Positions 9,632 through 21,086 are shown, numbered from the stretch's first letter. The stretch: 64,000 nt of DNA from Pusillimonas sp. MFBS29 (GCF_020687695.1 NZ_JAJEWL010000002.1:310001-374000); one strand, 5' to 3'. Notes: generated by a model from the letters alone, not told the origin. Numbers and translations are program-made.

Positions 9632-10192
9632 ATGAGTCTTGCAGAAATCAAACAGTCGGCAGAGTCCCGTATGGGCAAGTCCATAGAGAACCTCAAGGTC
9701 AGTCTGTCCAAGATTCGTACCGGTCGGGCCCACGCCGGCATACTCGATCATGTTCAAGTCGAATACTACGGTTCCCCCGTGCCGGTCAGCCAGGTTGCCA
9801 ACATCAACCTGGTCGATGCCCGCACCATCAGTGTGCAGGTTTGGGAAAAGAATATGGCTGCTCCGGTGGAAAAGGCCATACGCGACTCCGACCTGGGCCT
9901 GAACCCGATTTCCATGGGTGACAGCATACGTGTGCCGATGCCTGCTCTTACCGAAGAGCGTCGGCGCGATCTGACCAAGGTCGTACGCAACGAAGGCGAA
10001 GATGCAAAGGTTGCCGTGCGCAATCTGCGACGCGATGCCAACGACAGCTTGAAAAAGCTGGTCAAGGACAAGGAAATCTCTGAAGACGACGAGCGTCGCA
10101 TGCAGGATGAAGTGCAAAAGCTCACCGATAAGCACGTGGCTGAAGTCGATAAGCTCGTCGCCCAGAAAGAAGCCGAGATCATGACGGTTTAA
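9632..10192 (+). CDS. frr: ribosome recycling factor
   Basis: 186 aa from the ATG at 9632, preceded by AAGGAA. With EF-G it splits post-termination ribosomes. The family pattern [15 protein letters not shown] is near the N-terminus, and the two-domain length matches E. coli RRF (185 aa). It lies 13 bases after pyrH. Confidence 0.97.
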   Translation: MSLAEIKQSAESRMGKSIENLKVSLSKIRTGRAHAGILDHVQVEYYGSPVPVSQVANINLVDARTISVQVWEKNMAAPVEKAIRDSDLGLNPISMGDSIRVPMPALTEERRRDLTKVVRNEGEDAKVAVRNLRRDANDSLKKLVKDKEISEDDERRMQDEVQKLTDKHVAEVDKLVAQKEAEIMTV

Positions 10193-10223
10193 CCGTCGTG
10201 TCCAGGCATCGGATATTCCCTAC

Positions 10224-10976
10224 ATGGTAAGAAGCTCAACGCTGTCTATCCCCGAGAGCAATGACATACCGCAGCACCTGGCCATTATCATGGACGGCAA
10301 CGGGCGTTGGGCGACCAAACGTTTTCTTCCTCGTACAGCCGGCCATTTCCGTGGCGTGCAGGCTGTACGTCGTGTCGTCGAAGCCTGCGGAGAGCGGGGC
10401 GTCAAGTATCTGACGCTATTTGCTTTCAGCTCCGAAAACTGGCGCCGCCCCAAAGAAGAAGTCTCGGTACTGATGCGGCTGTTCATGCAGACGCTCGACA
10501 AAGAAATCAGCAAGCTGGAAAACCAGGGTGTGCGCCTGCATATCGTGGGTGATCTATCTGCTTTCGAGCCCAAGCTGCAGGAAATGATAAAGGAAGCGCA
10601 GGCGCGTACGGCGGGCAACGATGCCTTGCATCTGACCATCGCGGCCAATTATGGCGGACGCTGGGATATCCTGCAGGCCTTGCGCAAGCTGATGATCGCC
10701 AAACCCGAACTTGCCGCTCAATCTGACGCCATTGCTGAAAGCGAGCTTGCTCCATATTTGTCGATGGCCTACGCGCCTGAGCCTGATCTGTTCATACGAA
10801 CAGGCGGTGAACAGCGTATTTCCAACTTCCTGATTTGGCAACTGGCCTATACTGAGCTGTATTTTTCTGACGATTTCTGGCCTGATTTTGGCGCCAAGGA
10901 ATTGGATGCCGCCTTCGAGTGGTATCGCACGCGGGAAAGACGTTTCGGGCGCACCAGTGCCCAGCTCGCCAAGTAA
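10224..10976 (+). CDS. uppS: undecaprenyl diphosphate synthase (cis-prenyltransferase)
   Basis: 250 aa. It makes the C55 carrier lipid for peptidoglycan and O-antigen from FPP and IPP. The catalytic Asp lies in MDGNGRWA, and the IPP-binding region [20 protein letters not shown] is intact. It starts 31 bases after frr and precedes cdsA by 21 bases. In the same block dxr feeds the isoprenoid pathway that supplies its substrates. Confidence 0.96.
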   Translation: MVRSSTLSIPESNDIPQHLAIIMDGNGRWATKRFLPRTAGHFRGVQAVRRVVEACGERGVKYLTLFAFSSENWRRPKEEVSVLMRLFMQTLDKEISKLENQGVRLHIVGDLSAFEPKLQEMIKEAQARTAGNDALHLTIAANYGGRWDILQALRKLMIAKPELAAQSDAIAESELAPYLSMAYAPEPDLFIRTGGEQRISNFLIWQLAYTELYFSDDFWPDFGAKELDAAFEWYRTRERRFGRTSAQLAK

Positions 10977-10997
10977 GCCAGGGGGAGGTTCCCTTAT

Positions 10998-11852
10998 ATG
11001 TTAAAGCAGCGTGTCGTCACAGCGGTGATTCTGCTGGCAGTGTTGCTGGCTTCCTTGATGGCATCCAGCCCGTGGCCGCTGGTGCTGCTTTTTGTTCTGA
11101 CAGCCGTTTGTGCACTGTGGGAATGGTTGCGCCTGACGTGGCCCGGCGCAGGGCATGTCGTGCCTCCCGTTGCCGCTGCATTGTGTGGCATTGTGCTCCT
11201 GGGGTTGGCCTGGCAATGGCTTAATAAAGCATCCCCGACACCATCCATCCCGGCGCATTCCATATTTGGTGGATATTTGCTCCCCCTTGTTTCAGTCCTG
11301 TGGGTGGGGCTGGCAACGGCTCTGGTCGTCCAGGGCCAGGCCACGCGGCGCTCGGGCGGCGTTTGGCTTAGTCTGTTCGGCCTTCTGGCTGTCGTGGCCG
11401 TGTGGTTTGCACTGGTCCAGATGTATTTGCACCGAGGCGCCTGGTTTCTGGTGTCCCTGATGGCACTTATCTGGTTTGCGGATATTGCCGCCTACTTTAC
11501 CGGTAAGGCGTTTGGGCGCCACAAGCTTGCACCGCGGGTCAGTCCGGGAAAAACCTGGGAAGGTGCGGCGGGTGGTGTGCTGGCTGCAACGGCCTGGGTC
11601 TTGCTCAGCGCCTGGTGGCCAGGTAGTTTTGGCGATGCAATGCTGCAGCGCTGGCCCTGGTGGATGGTTGCCTTGATTGCCGTCTTTCTTGCTGCTCTGT
11701 CGATTATCGGCGACCTGTTCGAGTCGTTGCTCAAGCGCAGGGCGGGTGTCAAGGACTCCAGCCAGCTGCTGCCCGGTCACGGCGGCGTATACGATCGCAT
11801 CGACGCCTTGCTGCCCGTAGCCCCCATTGCACTGCTGATTACCGGAGTCTGA
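10998..11852 (+). CDS. cdsA: phosphatidate cytidylyltransferase (CDP-diglyceride synthase)
   Basis: 284 aa polytopic membrane protein with about eight hydrophobic segments. It makes CDP-diacylglycerol, the precursor of all phospholipids. The C-terminal signature is visible: [20 protein letters not shown] then GVYDR. An AGGGGGAGG ribosome-binding site precedes the ATG. The stop is five bases before the dxr start. Confidence 0.95.
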   Translation: MLKQRVVTAVILLAVLLASLMASSPWPLVLLFVLTAVCALWEWLRLTWPGAGHVVPPVAAALCGIVLLGLAWQWLNKASPTPSIPAHSIFGGYLLPLVSVLWVGLATALVVQGQATRRSGGVWLSLFGLLAVVAVWFALVQMYLHRGAWFLVSLMALIWFADIAAYFTGKAFGRHKLAPRVSPGKTWEGAAGGVLAATAWVLLSAWWPGSFGDAMLQRWPWWMVALIAVFLAALSIIGDLFESLLKRRAGVKDSSQLLPGHGGVYDRIDALLPVAPIALLITGV

Positions 11853-11857
11853 TATTC

Positions 11858-13060
11858 ATGAAGTTTCAACAACTATGCGTGCTGGGCTCTACGGGATCCA
11901 TAGGCGAAAGTACGCTGGACGTTGCCTTGCGCCATCCCGAGACCATGGCTGTTTATGCCTTGAGCGCATACAGTCGCATGGAAAAACTCGCCGAGCAAGC
12001 CCGGATTGCGCGGGCCAAGATTGTGATCGTTCCGACCGAACAGGCGCGTGACCGTTTTCGCCAGGCCTGGGCCGGCGATGGTGCTGGTCCCGAAATCCGT
12101 ATCGGCGCGCAAGCGCTGGTGGATACCGTTCTCGATTCCGAGGTAACTACGGTGATGGCCGCTATTGTGGGCGCGGCAGGCCTGCCTTCGGCGCTGGCAG
12201 CGGCTAAAGCCGGAAAGCGCATACTTCTGGCCAACAAAGAGGCGCTGGTTGCCGCCGGCGGGCTCTTTATGCGCACCGCCCGGGAAAACGGCGCTGAGCT
12301 TTTGCCCATAGACAGCGAACACAACGCCATTTTTCAGTGTATGCCCCAGGTAACACGCGCCACGATACCGACCGAACCGGCTGCCGGCGTACGACGCTTG
12401 TTGCTGACCGGATCTGGTGGTCCTTTTCGTCAGACCGCGATCGATCAGCTGGCCGGTGTTACACCTGACCAGGCTTGCGCGCATCCGAACTGGAGCATGG
12501 GGCGCAAGATATCCGTGGATTCGGCCACTATGCTCAACAAGGGCCTGGAAGTCATCGAGGCCCATTGGCTGTTCGCGATGCCCGTTGACCGCATAAAGGT
12601 GGTGATTCACCCGCAGAGCATGGTCCATTCCATGGTGGAGTACGAAGATGGCTCCATACTCGCTCAATTAGGTCAGCCTGATATGCGCACGCCTATCGCC
12701 TATGGCCTGGGTTTTCCCGAGCGCATAGACAGCGGAGTCGGCCTGTTGCAACTGGCCATGCTGGGACGGCTGGATTTCGAAGAGCCGGATTTCGAGCGCT
12801 TTCCCTGTCTGCGTCTGTCCTTTGACGCGCTCAAGACAGGGCAGGCCGCTTGTGTGGCGCTCAATGCAGCCAATGAGATCGCAGTTGACTGCTTTCTGAA
12901 ACAGCAAATTCGCTATACTGAAATCGCGCCGGTTATAGAATCCTGTCTGGAACGCATAACGGGTCGTTCCGATACCAGCCTCGATTCCCTCGACGACGTT
13001 CTGGCGCTTGACGCCCATACGCGTGGCATTGCCACCGAGCTTTGCCAGCTTAAGGCCTGA
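11858..13060 (+). CDS. dxr: 1-deoxy-D-xylulose 5-phosphate reductoisomerase
   Basis: 400 aa from the ATG at 11858, which gives the standard N-terminus [19 protein letters not shown] with its NADPH-binding glycines. It converts DXP to MEP, the first committed step of the non-mevalonate isoprenoid pathway. Active-site stretches [19 protein letters not shown] and [20 protein letters not shown] are intact. The frame is open upstream within cdsA, but that part does not resemble Dxr. Confidence 0.97.
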   Translation: MKFQQLCVLGSTGSIGESTLDVALRHPETMAVYALSAYSRMEKLAEQARIARAKIVIVPTEQARDRFRQAWAGDGAGPEIRIGAQALVDTVLDSEVTTVMAAIVGAAGLPSALAAAKAGKRILLANKEALVAAGGLFMRTARENGAELLPIDSEHNAIFQCMPQVTRATIPTEPAAGVRRLLLTGSGGPFRQTAIDQLAGVTPDQACAHPNWSMGRKISVDSATMLNKGLEVIEAHWLFAMPVDRIKVVIHPQSMVHSMVEYEDGSILAQLGQPDMRTPIAYGLGFPERIDSGVGLLQLAMLGRLDFEEPDFERFPCLRLSFDALKTGQAACVALNAANEIAVDCFLKQQIRYTEIAPVIESCLERITGRSDTSLDSLDDVLALDAHTRGIATELCQLKA

Positions 13061-13103
13061 CTACCCCTTTAACAGGTGCCAGACCGGATTCTTCAGGAAC
13101 TTC

Positions 13104-14438
13104 ATGTTATTTACCTTGCTTGCCTTTGCCATTGCGCTGGGCGTATTGATTACGTTTCACGAGCTGGGCCACTATTGGGTGGCACGGCTGTGCGGCGTTC
13201 GCATCCTGCGATTCTCGGTAGGGTTCGGCAAGGTGGTGTTGCGTCGCACGGATCGCCACGGCACGGAGTGGGCCTTGTCGGCCATTCCACTGGGCGGATA
13301 CGTCAAGATGCTGGACGATGCCCAGCCCGGTGACCCTCCTTCCGTAGCTGCCCAGGCGTTCAACCGGAAGAGCCTGAAACAGCGCAGTGCAATCGTCCTG
13401 GCAGGTCCCGTTGCCAATCTGGTGCTGGCCGCACTGCTTTATGCCGGCCTGAATCTTGCCGGCACCAGCGAACCCGCGGCGATCCTGGCCGAGCCGCCGG
13501 CGAATAGCTTGGCCGCACAGGCCGGCATTATGGCCAATGACCGCGTGATCGCCGTTAATCAGCAGGCGGTGCAATCGTGGGGCGAGGCGCGCTGGCAGCT
13601 AATGGACGCCCTGAGCAGCGGTGGAAAGGCCGAGTTACGGGTGGAAACGGCAGAAGGCTTGCAGCGCGAGCGTATCCTGCATTTTCCGCCCGCTGCCATC
13701 GAGCCCGATGGCGCCGACCTGATGGCCGAGGCCGGCTTGTCGCTGGCCACACCCAAGCCCAGAGTCACAGGCGTTAATGCGGGCGAGCCCGGTGAGCAGG
13801 CCGGTTTACAAGCTGGTGACGTCATCGTCAAGGTGGGTGAGCTTGATCAGCCCAGCGCCGGTGCCATGGTCGAAGAAGTCAAGAAGCACCCCGGGCAGGT
13901 CTTGCCAGTTACGGTGCTGCGCGATGGTGCAGCCCTGACCCTTAGTGTTCTGCCCCTGGCGCAAACGGGGCCCGACGGTCAGGTAACCGGTCGCATAGGC
14001 GTCATGCTGGGTGCAGACTTTCCGATGGTGACGGTGCGCTACGGTTTGTTCGAGAGTCTTGCGCGGGGCGTATCGCGTACTTTCGAGACTGTGTGGTTTT
14101 CCCTTAAGATGATGGGGCGCATGATTGTCGGCGACGTGTCGCTGCGCAACGTGAGCGGCCCGGTAACCATTGCCGACTATGCCGGACAGACAGCGCGAAT
14201 AGGTTTTGCTGCCTACATAGGGTTTCTTGCACTTATTAGTGTTAGCATCGGCGTGTTAAATTTATTACCCATCCCCATGCTGGATGGCGGGCACTTGATG
14301 TATTACATTCTTGAAGGTGTACGGGGTCGACCCATTCCCGACAAGTGGCTTGAAAACGGTCAGCGCATTGGCTTGGGCTTGTTGGCAGCCCTGATGAGTC
14401 TGGCGTTTTTCAACGATTTTTCCCGCCTTTTCAGCTAG
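13104..14438 (+). CDS. rseP: site-2 regulated intramembrane zinc protease
   Basis: 444 aa from the ATG at 13104. The zinc-binding HELGH is at residues 19-23 in the first membrane helix, and the C-terminal LDGGH motif supplies the third ligand. Two PDZ domains lie between. RseP cleaves anti-sigma-E factors during envelope stress and clears signal-peptide remnants. It directly precedes bamA, the usual order, which ties envelope stress sensing to outer-membrane assembly. Confidence 0.96.
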   Translation: MLFTLLAFAIALGVLITFHELGHYWVARLCGVRILRFSVGFGKVVLRRTDRHGTEWALSAIPLGGYVKMLDDAQPGDPPSVAAQAFNRKSLKQRSAIVLAGPVANLVLAALLYAGLNLAGTSEPAAILAEPPANSLAAQAGIMANDRVIAVNQQAVQSWGEARWQLMDALSSGGKAELRVETAEGLQRERILHFPPAAIEPDGADLMAEAGLSLATPKPRVTGVNAGEPGEQAGLQAGDVIVKVGELDQPSAGAMVEEVKKHPGQVLPVTVLRDGAALTLSVLPLAQTGPDGQVTGRIGVMLGADFPMVTVRYGLFESLARGVSRTFETVWFSLKMMGRMIVGDVSLRNVSGPVTIADYAGQTARIGFAAYIGFLALISVSIGVLNLLPIPMLDGGHLMYYILEGVRGRPIPDKWLENGQRIGLGLLAALMSLAFFNDFSRLFS

Positions 14439-14491
14439 CGGCTTTCTGTCTTACAATCTTCCACCATTTAATCGTCCAAGGATGCACCAGG

Positions 14492-16828
14492 ATGTCGTTT
14501 AGCCGGAAATTATCCTTTTCCAAGCGCGCACTGCCTGCTTTACTGGCTGCTTTGCTCATTCCCAGTTTCGCCAGTGCGTTTACGCCCTTTGTCGTGCGTG
14601 ACATTCAGGTTAATGGCATACAACGCGTCGATGCAGGCACGGTCTTCAGCTACCTGCCAGTACGGGTCGGTGAAGAATTCACCGAAGTGCAGGCGTCCGA
14701 GGCCATCCAGCGTCTGTACTCCACCGGCTTTTTCAGTGACGTAAAAATCGACACGGCCAACGATGTCCTGGTGGTAACGGTCGAAGAGCGCCCGACCATT
14801 GCATCGGTTTCATTCAATGGCATGCGCGAGTTCGACGCGCCGGGCATTACCAAGTCGCTGGCACAGGTCGGTTTCGGCCAGGGTCGCGTGTTTGATCGCT
14901 CCATGCTTGAGCGCGCCGAATTTGAGCTTAAGCAGCAGTATCTTTCCAAAGGCAAGTACGGGGTTGAAATCAATCCCATCATTACGCCCTTGCCGCGCAA
15001 TCGTGTCGGGGTGAGTTTCGATATTTTCGAAGGCGACCTGGCCAAGATCAGCGAAATCCAGATTGTCGGCAACGAGGCATTTTCCGAAGACGACCTGCTC
15101 GACGAAATGGAGCTCACGACGTCGGGCATGATGACCTGGTATACCGGCACCGACAAATACTCCCGTGAAAAACTCGAAGGCGATGTCGAGCGCATACGTT
15201 CCTTCTATCTTGATCGCGGTTATCTGGAATATTCGGCCGAACCGCCGCAGGTAACTATTTCGCCTGATCGCGAAAGCATCTTCGTGAACCTGACGCTGCA
15301 CGAGGGCCAGCCCTATGTCGTGCGCAGCGTGAAACTGGCAGGCGACCTGATCGGCCTGGAAGAGCAGATTCAGCCGCTTATCCAGGTCAAGGAAGGCCAG
15401 GTTTTCTCGGCCTCTGACACCAACGCCACCGTCAAGGCCGTTACCGATTACCTGGGCAGCCTGGGCTATGCGTTTGCCAACGTCAACCCTAATCCGGCAC
15501 TCGATCGCGAAGCCCATGAAACCGACCTGACCTTCTATGTGGATCCAGGCCGCCGTGTTTATGTGCGCCGCATCCAGATCGGCGGCAATACCCGTACCCG
15601 CGACGAAGTCATACGGCGTGAAATGCGTCAGCAGGAAGCTGCCTGGTACGATTCGAACAGCATCAAGGCTTCGCGTGAACGTATCGATCGTCTGGGTTAC
15701 TTCAACGATATCAACGTGCACACTACGCCGGTGGCGGGTTCTCCCGACCAGATCGACGTTAACGTTGATGTCGTGGAAAAGCCCACGGGCCTGATCAACC
15801 TGGGTGTGGGCTATGGTTCAACCGACAAGGTGATTCTGTCGGCCGGTGTCAGCCAGGACAACATTTTCGGCAGTGGCAATACCTTGTCATTGCAAATGAA
15901 TACCAGCCAGACCAACCGGGCGGCGATCATTTCGCACACCAATCCGTACTGGACCCAAGACGGCATCAGCAAGACCACCTCGCTGTACTACCGTCGTACC
16001 ACGCCTTATGAAAACAGCGATGCCACCGGTGATTATCGCGTTACCGCGTTCGGGGCAGGGCTGAATTTCGGGGTGCCCATTTCAGAATACGATCGTGTTT
16101 TTGCCGGCGTGAGCTTCGAGCGCAACGAGATCAGCCATTTCCGCGACAGTGCACCACAAGCTTATCGTGACTACGTCGACGAGTACGGCGAGAAGGCCAA
16201 CTCCTTCATATTCAACCTGGGCTGGTCCAAAGATACGCGCGATAGCGCAATCGCTCCAACGCGTGGCAGCTATACAAGGCTGTCTGCCGACGTTTCCACC
16301 ATGGATCTTCGGTACTACATGCTCAGTGCCCAGCAGCAATATTATCTGCCGCTGGGTCGCTCCTATACGCTGGCATTCAATGGTCTGGCCGACTGGGGCA
16401 AAAGCTACAGCGACAAGTCCTTTCCTGTCATCAAGAACATATACGGTGGCGGCATAGGTTCCGTACGCGGTTACGAAGGTGCGTCACTGGGCCCGCGCGA
16501 TACACTAACGAACGACTACCTGGGCGGTTCCCGTCGTCTGGCGGCAAATATCCAGCTTTATCTGCCATTTCCCGGTGCAACGCGTGATCGTACCTTGCGC
16601 TGGTTCCTGTTCACCGATGCAGGTCAGGTTGCCAGTACCGATGGCGGTTGCGCCCAAGGGGTCAACAATCAGGTGGAAGATCCTTGCGGCTGGAAATACT
16701 CTGCAGGTATAGGTCTGTCGTGGCAGTCACCTCTGGGGCCGCTGCAGCTGTCTTTTGCCCGTGCGCTGAACGCGAAACCAGGCGACGACAAGCAGGCGTT
16801 CCAGTTCCAGATCGGCACAGGTTTTTGA
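14492..16828 (+). CDS. bamA: outer-membrane protein assembly factor BamA
   Basis: 778 aa. A signal peptide (cleavage near ASAF, about residue 28) is followed by POTRA repeats spanning roughly residues 30-430 and a C-terminal Omp85 beta-barrel. The barrel contains the conserved VRGYEG motif, and the protein ends in a typical aromatic residue (GTGF). It is the core of the BAM complex that inserts beta-barrel proteins. It lies between rseP and skp. Confidence 0.97.
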   Translation: MSFSRKLSFSKRALPALLAALLIPSFASAFTPFVVRDIQVNGIQRVDAGTVFSYLPVRVGEEFTEVQASEAIQRLYSTGFFSDVKIDTANDVLVVTVEERPTIASVSFNGMREFDAPGITKSLAQVGFGQGRVFDRSMLERAEFELKQQYLSKGKYGVEINPIITPLPRNRVGVSFDIFEGDLAKISEIQIVGNEAFSEDDLLDEMELTTSGMMTWYTGTDKYSREKLEGDVERIRSFYLDRGYLEYSAEPPQVTISPDRESIFVNLTLHEGQPYVVRSVKLAGDLIGLEEQIQPLIQVKEGQVFSASDTNATVKAVTDYLGSLGYAFANVNPNPALDREAHETDLTFYVDPGRRVYVRRIQIGGNTRTRDEVIRREMRQQEAAWYDSNSIKASRERIDRLGYFNDINVHTTPVAGSPDQIDVNVDVVEKPTGLINLGVGYGSTDKVILSAGVSQDNIFGSGNTLSLQMNTSQTNRAAIISHTNPYWTQDGISKTTSLYYRRTTPYENSDATGDYRVTAFGAGLNFGVPISEYDRVFAGVSFERNEISHFRDSAPQAYRDYVDEYGEKANSFIFNLGWSKDTRDSAIAPTRGSYTRLSADVSTMDLRYYMLSAQQQYYLPLGRSYTLAFNGLADWGKSYSDKSFPVIKNIYGGGIGSVRGYEGASLGPRDTLTNDYLGGSRRLAANIQLYLPFPGATRDRTLRWFLFTDAGQVASTDGGCAQGVNNQVEDPCGWKYSAGIGLSWQSPLGPLQLSFARALNAKPGDDKQAFQFQIGTGF

Positions 16829-16890
16829 TGTACTCTATTTAGTGGCACAATAACTCTTTTATCTCTGCTAATTCGCAAGGTAGATTTTTC

Positions 16891-17454
16891 ATGAAGTCTC
16901 AATTCGCATTAAAACTTACCACCTTAAGCCGCAACATCGGCCGGGCCAATCGTGCACTGACACTTGCAGCCGTGCTGGGTGTTGGCGCGGCCATCGTGGC
17001 GGTACCGGCGCCAGCCCAGGCGCAGGCAACCAAGATTGGCTTTGTGAGCACCGAGCGCATCCTGCGCGACTCCAAGCCAGCCAAGGCAGCGCAGGCCAAG
17101 ATCGAAGCCGAATTCAAAAAGCGCGATACCGAACTGCAGAACATGGCCAACCGTTTGCGCAGCGAAGCACAAAAATTCGACAAAGATGCACCAGTGTTGT
17201 CTGAATCCGAGCGTATCAAGCGCCAGCGTGCGCTTGCCGATCTCGATTCCGACCTTCAACGCAAGCGTCGCGAGTTCCAGGAAGACTTCAACCGTCGCCG
17301 CAACGAAGAGTTCTCCGGAATCGTCGAAAAGGCCGATGCAGCCATCAAGCAAATTGCCGAACAGCAGAACTACGACCTGATTATCCAGGATGCGGTTACT
17401 GTCAGCCCACGCGTCGACATCACCGACCAGGTCATGAAAGCACTCGGCGGCTAA
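16891..17454 (+). CDS. skp: periplasmic chaperone Skp/OmpH
   Basis: 187 aa with a long signal region (predicted cleavage after AQA, about residue 46) and a mature part dominated by charged coiled coil at about 70-165. Skp forms trimers that carry unfolded outer-membrane proteins to BamA, encoded just upstream. It ends six bases before lpxD. Confidence 0.94.
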   Translation: MKSQFALKLTTLSRNIGRANRALTLAAVLGVGAAIVAVPAPAQAQATKIGFVSTERILRDSKPAKAAQAKIEAEFKKRDTELQNMANRLRSEAQKFDKDAPVLSESERIKRQRALADLDSDLQRKRREFQEDFNRRRNEEFSGIVEKADAAIKQIAEQQNYDLIIQDAVTVSPRVDITDQVMKALGG

Positions 17455-17460
17455 TACAAG

Positions 17461-18555
17461 ATGCCGGTATTGTTAGCGCCTGAGCAGGCGCCCACCCTGC
17501 AAGCACTGCTGGCCCAGGCCAATGTCGCAGGTCTGGATTGCATACCGGTCGAAACCAAGGACGCAGCCCAGACCCGTATCCGGGGCCTGGGCTCCTTGCT
17601 TTCTGCCGGTCCTGAAGAAATCAGTTTTCTGTCCAACCCGCGGATGCTGGGGCAATTGCAGCAATCCCGTGCGGCGGCGGTTATCCTGACCCAGGCCGCA
17701 TACGACACCCTGGATTCAGGCAGTTATACATTTCAGCCGGTTCTGTGCAGCGAGCCTTATCTGATGTATGCCTTGCTGGCACAGTGGTTCGACAGACATC
17801 GCATCAAGAATCTGCCGGCGGGTATCCACCCGAGCGCCATCATTGCGCCAACTGCACAAATTGCAGCCGGTGTTGCTGTGGGCCCGCATTGCGTGATCGA
17901 AGATGGTGTACGCATAGGGCAGGGCACACGTCTTGGGCCTGGTTGCATCATTGGAGCAAACTCGGTAATCGGAGCCGATTGCCTGTTGCATGGCCGGGTA
18001 ACGCTGTACCACAACGTTACCATCGGCGATCGCGCCATTTTGCATTCGGGCTGCGTATTGGGCGCTGATGGCTTCGGCTTTGCGCCCGACCCCCGGCAGG
18101 AAAGCGGCGCCTGGGCCAAGATAGCGCAGATTGGTGGTGTTGTGCTGGGCAATGATGTTGAAATCGGGGCCAACACAACGGTTGATCGCGGTGCAATCGA
18201 AAACACCCTTATAGGTGACGGCGTCAAGCTCGATAACCAGATCATGATCGGCCACAACTGCCTGATTGGCGACCACACCGCCATGGCGGCTTGTGTGGGC
18301 GTTGCCGGGTCAACGGTCATCGGCAAGCGCTGCACGATAGGCGGAGCGGCAATGCTGTCCGGGCACCTGACCCTGGGCGACGACGTGAACGTCTCGGGCG
18401 GCACGGCGATTACCTCGAGCATCAGTGAACCCGGACGTTACACTGGCGTCTACCCCTATGCCGAGCACGTTCAGTGGCAACGCAATGCCGCTGTTCTGCC
18501 CCAGCTGAGTACGTTGCGCCGACGCATCAGAGCACTGGAAAAACAACAATCTTAA
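17461..18555 (+). CDS. lpxD: UDP-3-O-(3-hydroxyacyl)glucosamine N-acyltransferase
   Basis: 364 aa. An N-terminal uridine-binding domain precedes a left-handed beta-helix of hexapeptide repeats from about residue 120. The catalytic-His region [14 protein letters not shown] is present. It adds the second acyl chain in lipid A synthesis. It heads the compact lpxD-fabZ-lpxA-lpxB cluster. No strong ribosome-binding site is seen in the 6-base gap after skp, so coupling is likely. Confidence 0.96.
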   Translation: MPVLLAPEQAPTLQALLAQANVAGLDCIPVETKDAAQTRIRGLGSLLSAGPEEISFLSNPRMLGQLQQSRAAAVILTQAAYDTLDSGSYTFQPVLCSEPYLMYALLAQWFDRHRIKNLPAGIHPSAIIAPTAQIAAGVAVGPHCVIEDGVRIGQGTRLGPGCIIGANSVIGADCLLHGRVTLYHNVTIGDRAILHSGCVLGADGFGFAPDPRQESGAWAKIAQIGGVVLGNDVEIGANTTVDRGAIENTLIGDGVKLDNQIMIGHNCLIGDHTAMAACVGVAGSTVIGKRCTIGGAAMLSGHLTLGDDVNVSGGTAITSSISEPGRYTGVYPYAEHVQWQRNAAVLPQLSTLRRRIRALEKQQS

Positions 18556-18599
18556 ACAAACTTTCGTATCGTACGAATTTATTTGCAGGATATAAGAAG

Positions 18600-19052
18600 A
18601 TGGAACTGGACATCAATCAGATCATGGCCAGGCTGCCGCATCGATACCCGATGCTGCTGGTTGATCGTGTGCTGGAAATGGTACCGGGAAAAAGCATAGT
18701 GGCCATCAAGAATGTCTCGATGAACGAGCCGTTCTTCACCGGTCACTTTCCTCATCATCCGGTTATGCCCGGCGTACTCATCATCGAGGCGCTGGCACAA
18801 GCTGCCGCATTGTTTTCCTTCGAGGATGACGCCGGCGTCAGTCCGGCAGACAAAAAGATCGCGTACTATCTCGTTGGCGTCGACGGTGCACGTTTTCGCA
18901 AGCCTGTTGTGCCGGGCGACCAGTTGCGTCTGGAAGTCACCGCCGACCGCATCAGCCGTTCCATCTGCAAGTACTCGGCCTGCGCCACGGTCGACGGGCA
19001 GGTCGTTGCAGAAGCAAAGATCATGTGCGCAATACGTGTGCTGGAAGACTAG
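18600..19052 (+). CDS. fabZ: 3-hydroxyacyl-ACP dehydratase FabZ
   Basis: 150 aa from the ATG at 18600; the frame is open further upstream inside lpxD, but [20 protein letters not shown] is the family N-terminus. The catalytic pair His49 and Glu63 has the same spacing as E. coli His54/Glu68, within [10 protein letters not shown]. It dehydrates 3-hydroxyacyl-ACP in fatty-acid synthesis. It uses the same 3-hydroxyacyl-ACP pool as LpxA and LpxD, which flank it. Confidence 0.97.
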   Translation: MELDINQIMARLPHRYPMLLVDRVLEMVPGKSIVAIKNVSMNEPFFTGHFPHHPVMPGVLIIEALAQAAALFSFEDDAGVSPADKKIAYYLVGVDGARFRKPVVPGDQLRLEVTADRISRSICKYSACATVDGQVVAEAKIMCAIRVLED

Positions 19053-19054
19053 TC

Positions 19055-19849
19055 ATGTCCAGCCTGATACACCCCACTGCGATTATTGCTCCGGGCGCCC
19101 GCATTGCAGATGACGTGCAGGTCGGTCCCTACAGCATCATCGGAGAAAATGTCGTCATCGGTTCGGGTACGGTGGTGGGGCCGCATTGCGTGATCGATGG
19201 CCACACGACTATAGGCGCCAATAATAATTTTTACCGGTTTTGCTCTATAGGCGGTATGCCGCAAGACAAAAAGTATGCGGGCGAACCCACGCGCCTCGAG
19301 ATCGGCGACGGCAATACCGTACGGGAATACGTCACTATCAATACCGGGACTGCACAGGATGTAGGCGTTACCCGCCTCGGAGACGATAACTGGATCATGG
19401 CGTATGTGCATATAGCGCACGATTGCCAGATTGGGCACCACACCGTAATCGCAAACGGCGTGCAACTTGCCGGCCACATTCATATTGGCGACTGGGCGAT
19501 TCTGGGTGGGCTGACCGCCATACATCAGTTCGTGCGCGTCGGTGCCCATGCCATGGTTGGGGGCACCAGTTCCATCCGTCAGGACATCCCGCCTTATCTG
19601 ATTGGTGCAGGCGATCCGTTCAGGCCGGTTGGCATCAACTCCGAGGGCCTGAGCCGACGCGGGTTCACTCCTGAAGCCATTTCGGCACTGAAAGAGTCCT
19701 ACAAGCTGCTGTACCGACGCAATCTTAACGTCGAGCAGGCTATTGAGCAGATGCGTCAGCTTCAGCAAGCGCAACCCCAGGCAAGCGATGCCATCCAGCT
19801 CATGGTGGATTTTCTCGCGAGCTCGACCCGGGGCATAGTGCGCTCATGA
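19055..19849 (+). CDS. lpxA: UDP-N-acetylglucosamine O-acyltransferase
   Basis: 264 aa from the ATG at 19055, two bases after the fabZ stop. A left-handed beta-helix of hexapeptide repeats fills the N-terminal two thirds, with the helical C-terminal domain after about 190. The catalytic-His region VHIAHDCQIG and the conserved IHQFVRVG are present. It catalyses the first step of lipid A synthesis. Confidence 0.97.
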   Translation: MSSLIHPTAIIAPGARIADDVQVGPYSIIGENVVIGSGTVVGPHCVIDGHTTIGANNNFYRFCSIGGMPQDKKYAGEPTRLEIGDGNTVREYVTINTGTAQDVGVTRLGDDNWIMAYVHIAHDCQIGHHTVIANGVQLAGHIHIGDWAILGGLTAIHQFVRVGAHAMVGGTSSIRQDIPPYLIGAGDPFRPVGINSEGLSRRGFTPEAISALKESYKLLYRRNLNVEQAIEQMRQLQQAQPQASDAIQLMVDFLASSTRGIVRS

Positions 19850-21078
19850 ACATGCGTGTCGGTATGGTCGCCGGCGAACCCTCCGGTGATCTGCTGGCCG
19901 CGCGCATTATCCGCGGGATCAGCCGTCACGACACCGGCAGCCAATGCCAGGGCATAGGCGGCCCGGCCATGGTTCAGCAAGGTTTCGACGTCTGGGCGCC
20001 CATGGATGCCTTGACCGTTTTCGGTTATGTAGATGCGCTCAAACGCATGCCCAGTCTGCTGAACACGTATTTCAAGGTGAAAAAGCGCTGGCTGGACAAC
20101 AAACCGGATGTGTTTGTCGGCATTGATGCACCTGACTTCAATTTGCGCCTGGAGCATCAGTTGCGGCAGGCCGGCATACCTACGGTGCACTTTGTGGGCC
20201 CGTCAATCTGGGCCTGGCGCTATGAGCGCATACACAAGATACGCCAGGCTGTGTCGCACATGCTGGTGCTGTTTCCTTTCGAGGAAGAAATATACAAAAA
20301 GGAAGGCGTGCCTGTAACCTATGTCGGGCATCCTTTGGCCGAGGTCATCCCCATGAAGCCCGATAAGCCGGCTGCGCGCCGTTATCTGGGCGTAGACCCC
20401 GGCGCCCGCGTTCTGGCGCTTATGCCGGGCAGCCGCGCTTCGGAAATCCGTCTGCTGGGGCCACGCTTTTTGCAAGCTGCACAAATCCTGCTCAGGCAAG
20501 ATCCTGCGCTGCAGATACTCGTACCCATGGTCAATTCCGAACGCCGAAAAGAGTTCGAGGCCCTGCTGCGGGAATATCCGGTTGCCAACTGCCATATTGT
20601 TGCGCAGTCTGGCGACGATAAGGCGCGGGCCGCAACTCCAGAGCTGGCACAGCCAGGCAATGCGTCCACCACAGACTTTGCAGGGCGTCCCGCTGCCTGG
20701 AACGTCATGGAGGCCGCAGATGCGGTCCTGGTGGCCAGCGGTACAGCAACGCTCGAGGCAGCATTGTTCAAGCGGCCCATGGTGATTTCCTATGTGCTTT
20801 CACCCATGATGAAACGTATGATGGAATGGAAGTCAGGGCAGGCGCGTCCTTATGTGCCATGGGTAGGCTTGCCCAATGTGCTGGCCCGTGATTTTGTCGT
20901 GCCCGAGCTGCTGCAAGACGATGCAACGCCCCAGGCGCTGGCCGAAGCCAGCTGGAAGGCGCTGACCGATGCTCCGTACGCCCGGCAGGTTTCCGGGCGC
21001 TTTGAACAAATCCACGAATCGTTGTGGCGCAATACGCCGGAGCTGGCTGCTCGCGCCATTGTCCAACAGGTTCGCTAA
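19846..21078 (+). CDS. lpxB: lipid-A-disaccharide synthase
   Basis: 410 aa, longer than E. coli LpxB (382 aa). It overlaps lpxA by an ATGA. The GT19 family N-terminus [16 protein letters not shown] and core stretches VGPSIWAWR and MPGSRASEI are present. It joins UDP-diacylglucosamine and lipid X to form the lipid A disaccharide. A low-complexity Ala/Pro/Gly segment at about residues 255-285 accounts for most of the extra length. The following [10 protein letters not shown] motif is intact, so the enzyme is probably active. Confidence 0.95.
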   Translation: MNMRVGMVAGEPSGDLLAARIIRGISRHDTGSQCQGIGGPAMVQQGFDVWAPMDALTVFGYVDALKRMPSLLNTYFKVKKRWLDNKPDVFVGIDAPDFNLRLEHQLRQAGIPTVHFVGPSIWAWRYERIHKIRQAVSHMLVLFPFEEEIYKKEGVPVTYVGHPLAEVIPMKPDKPAARRYLGVDPGARVLALMPGSRASEIRLLGPRFLQAAQILLRQDPALQILVPMVNSERRKEFEALLREYPVANCHIVAQSGDDKARAATPELAQPGNASTTDFAGRPAAWNVMEAADAVLVASGTATLEAALFKRPMVISYVLSPMMKRMMEWKSGQARPYVPWVGLPNVLARDFVVPELLQDDATPQALAEASWKALTDAPYARQVSGRFEQIHESLWRNTPELAARAIVQQVR

Positions 21079-21086
21079 GGCAACAG

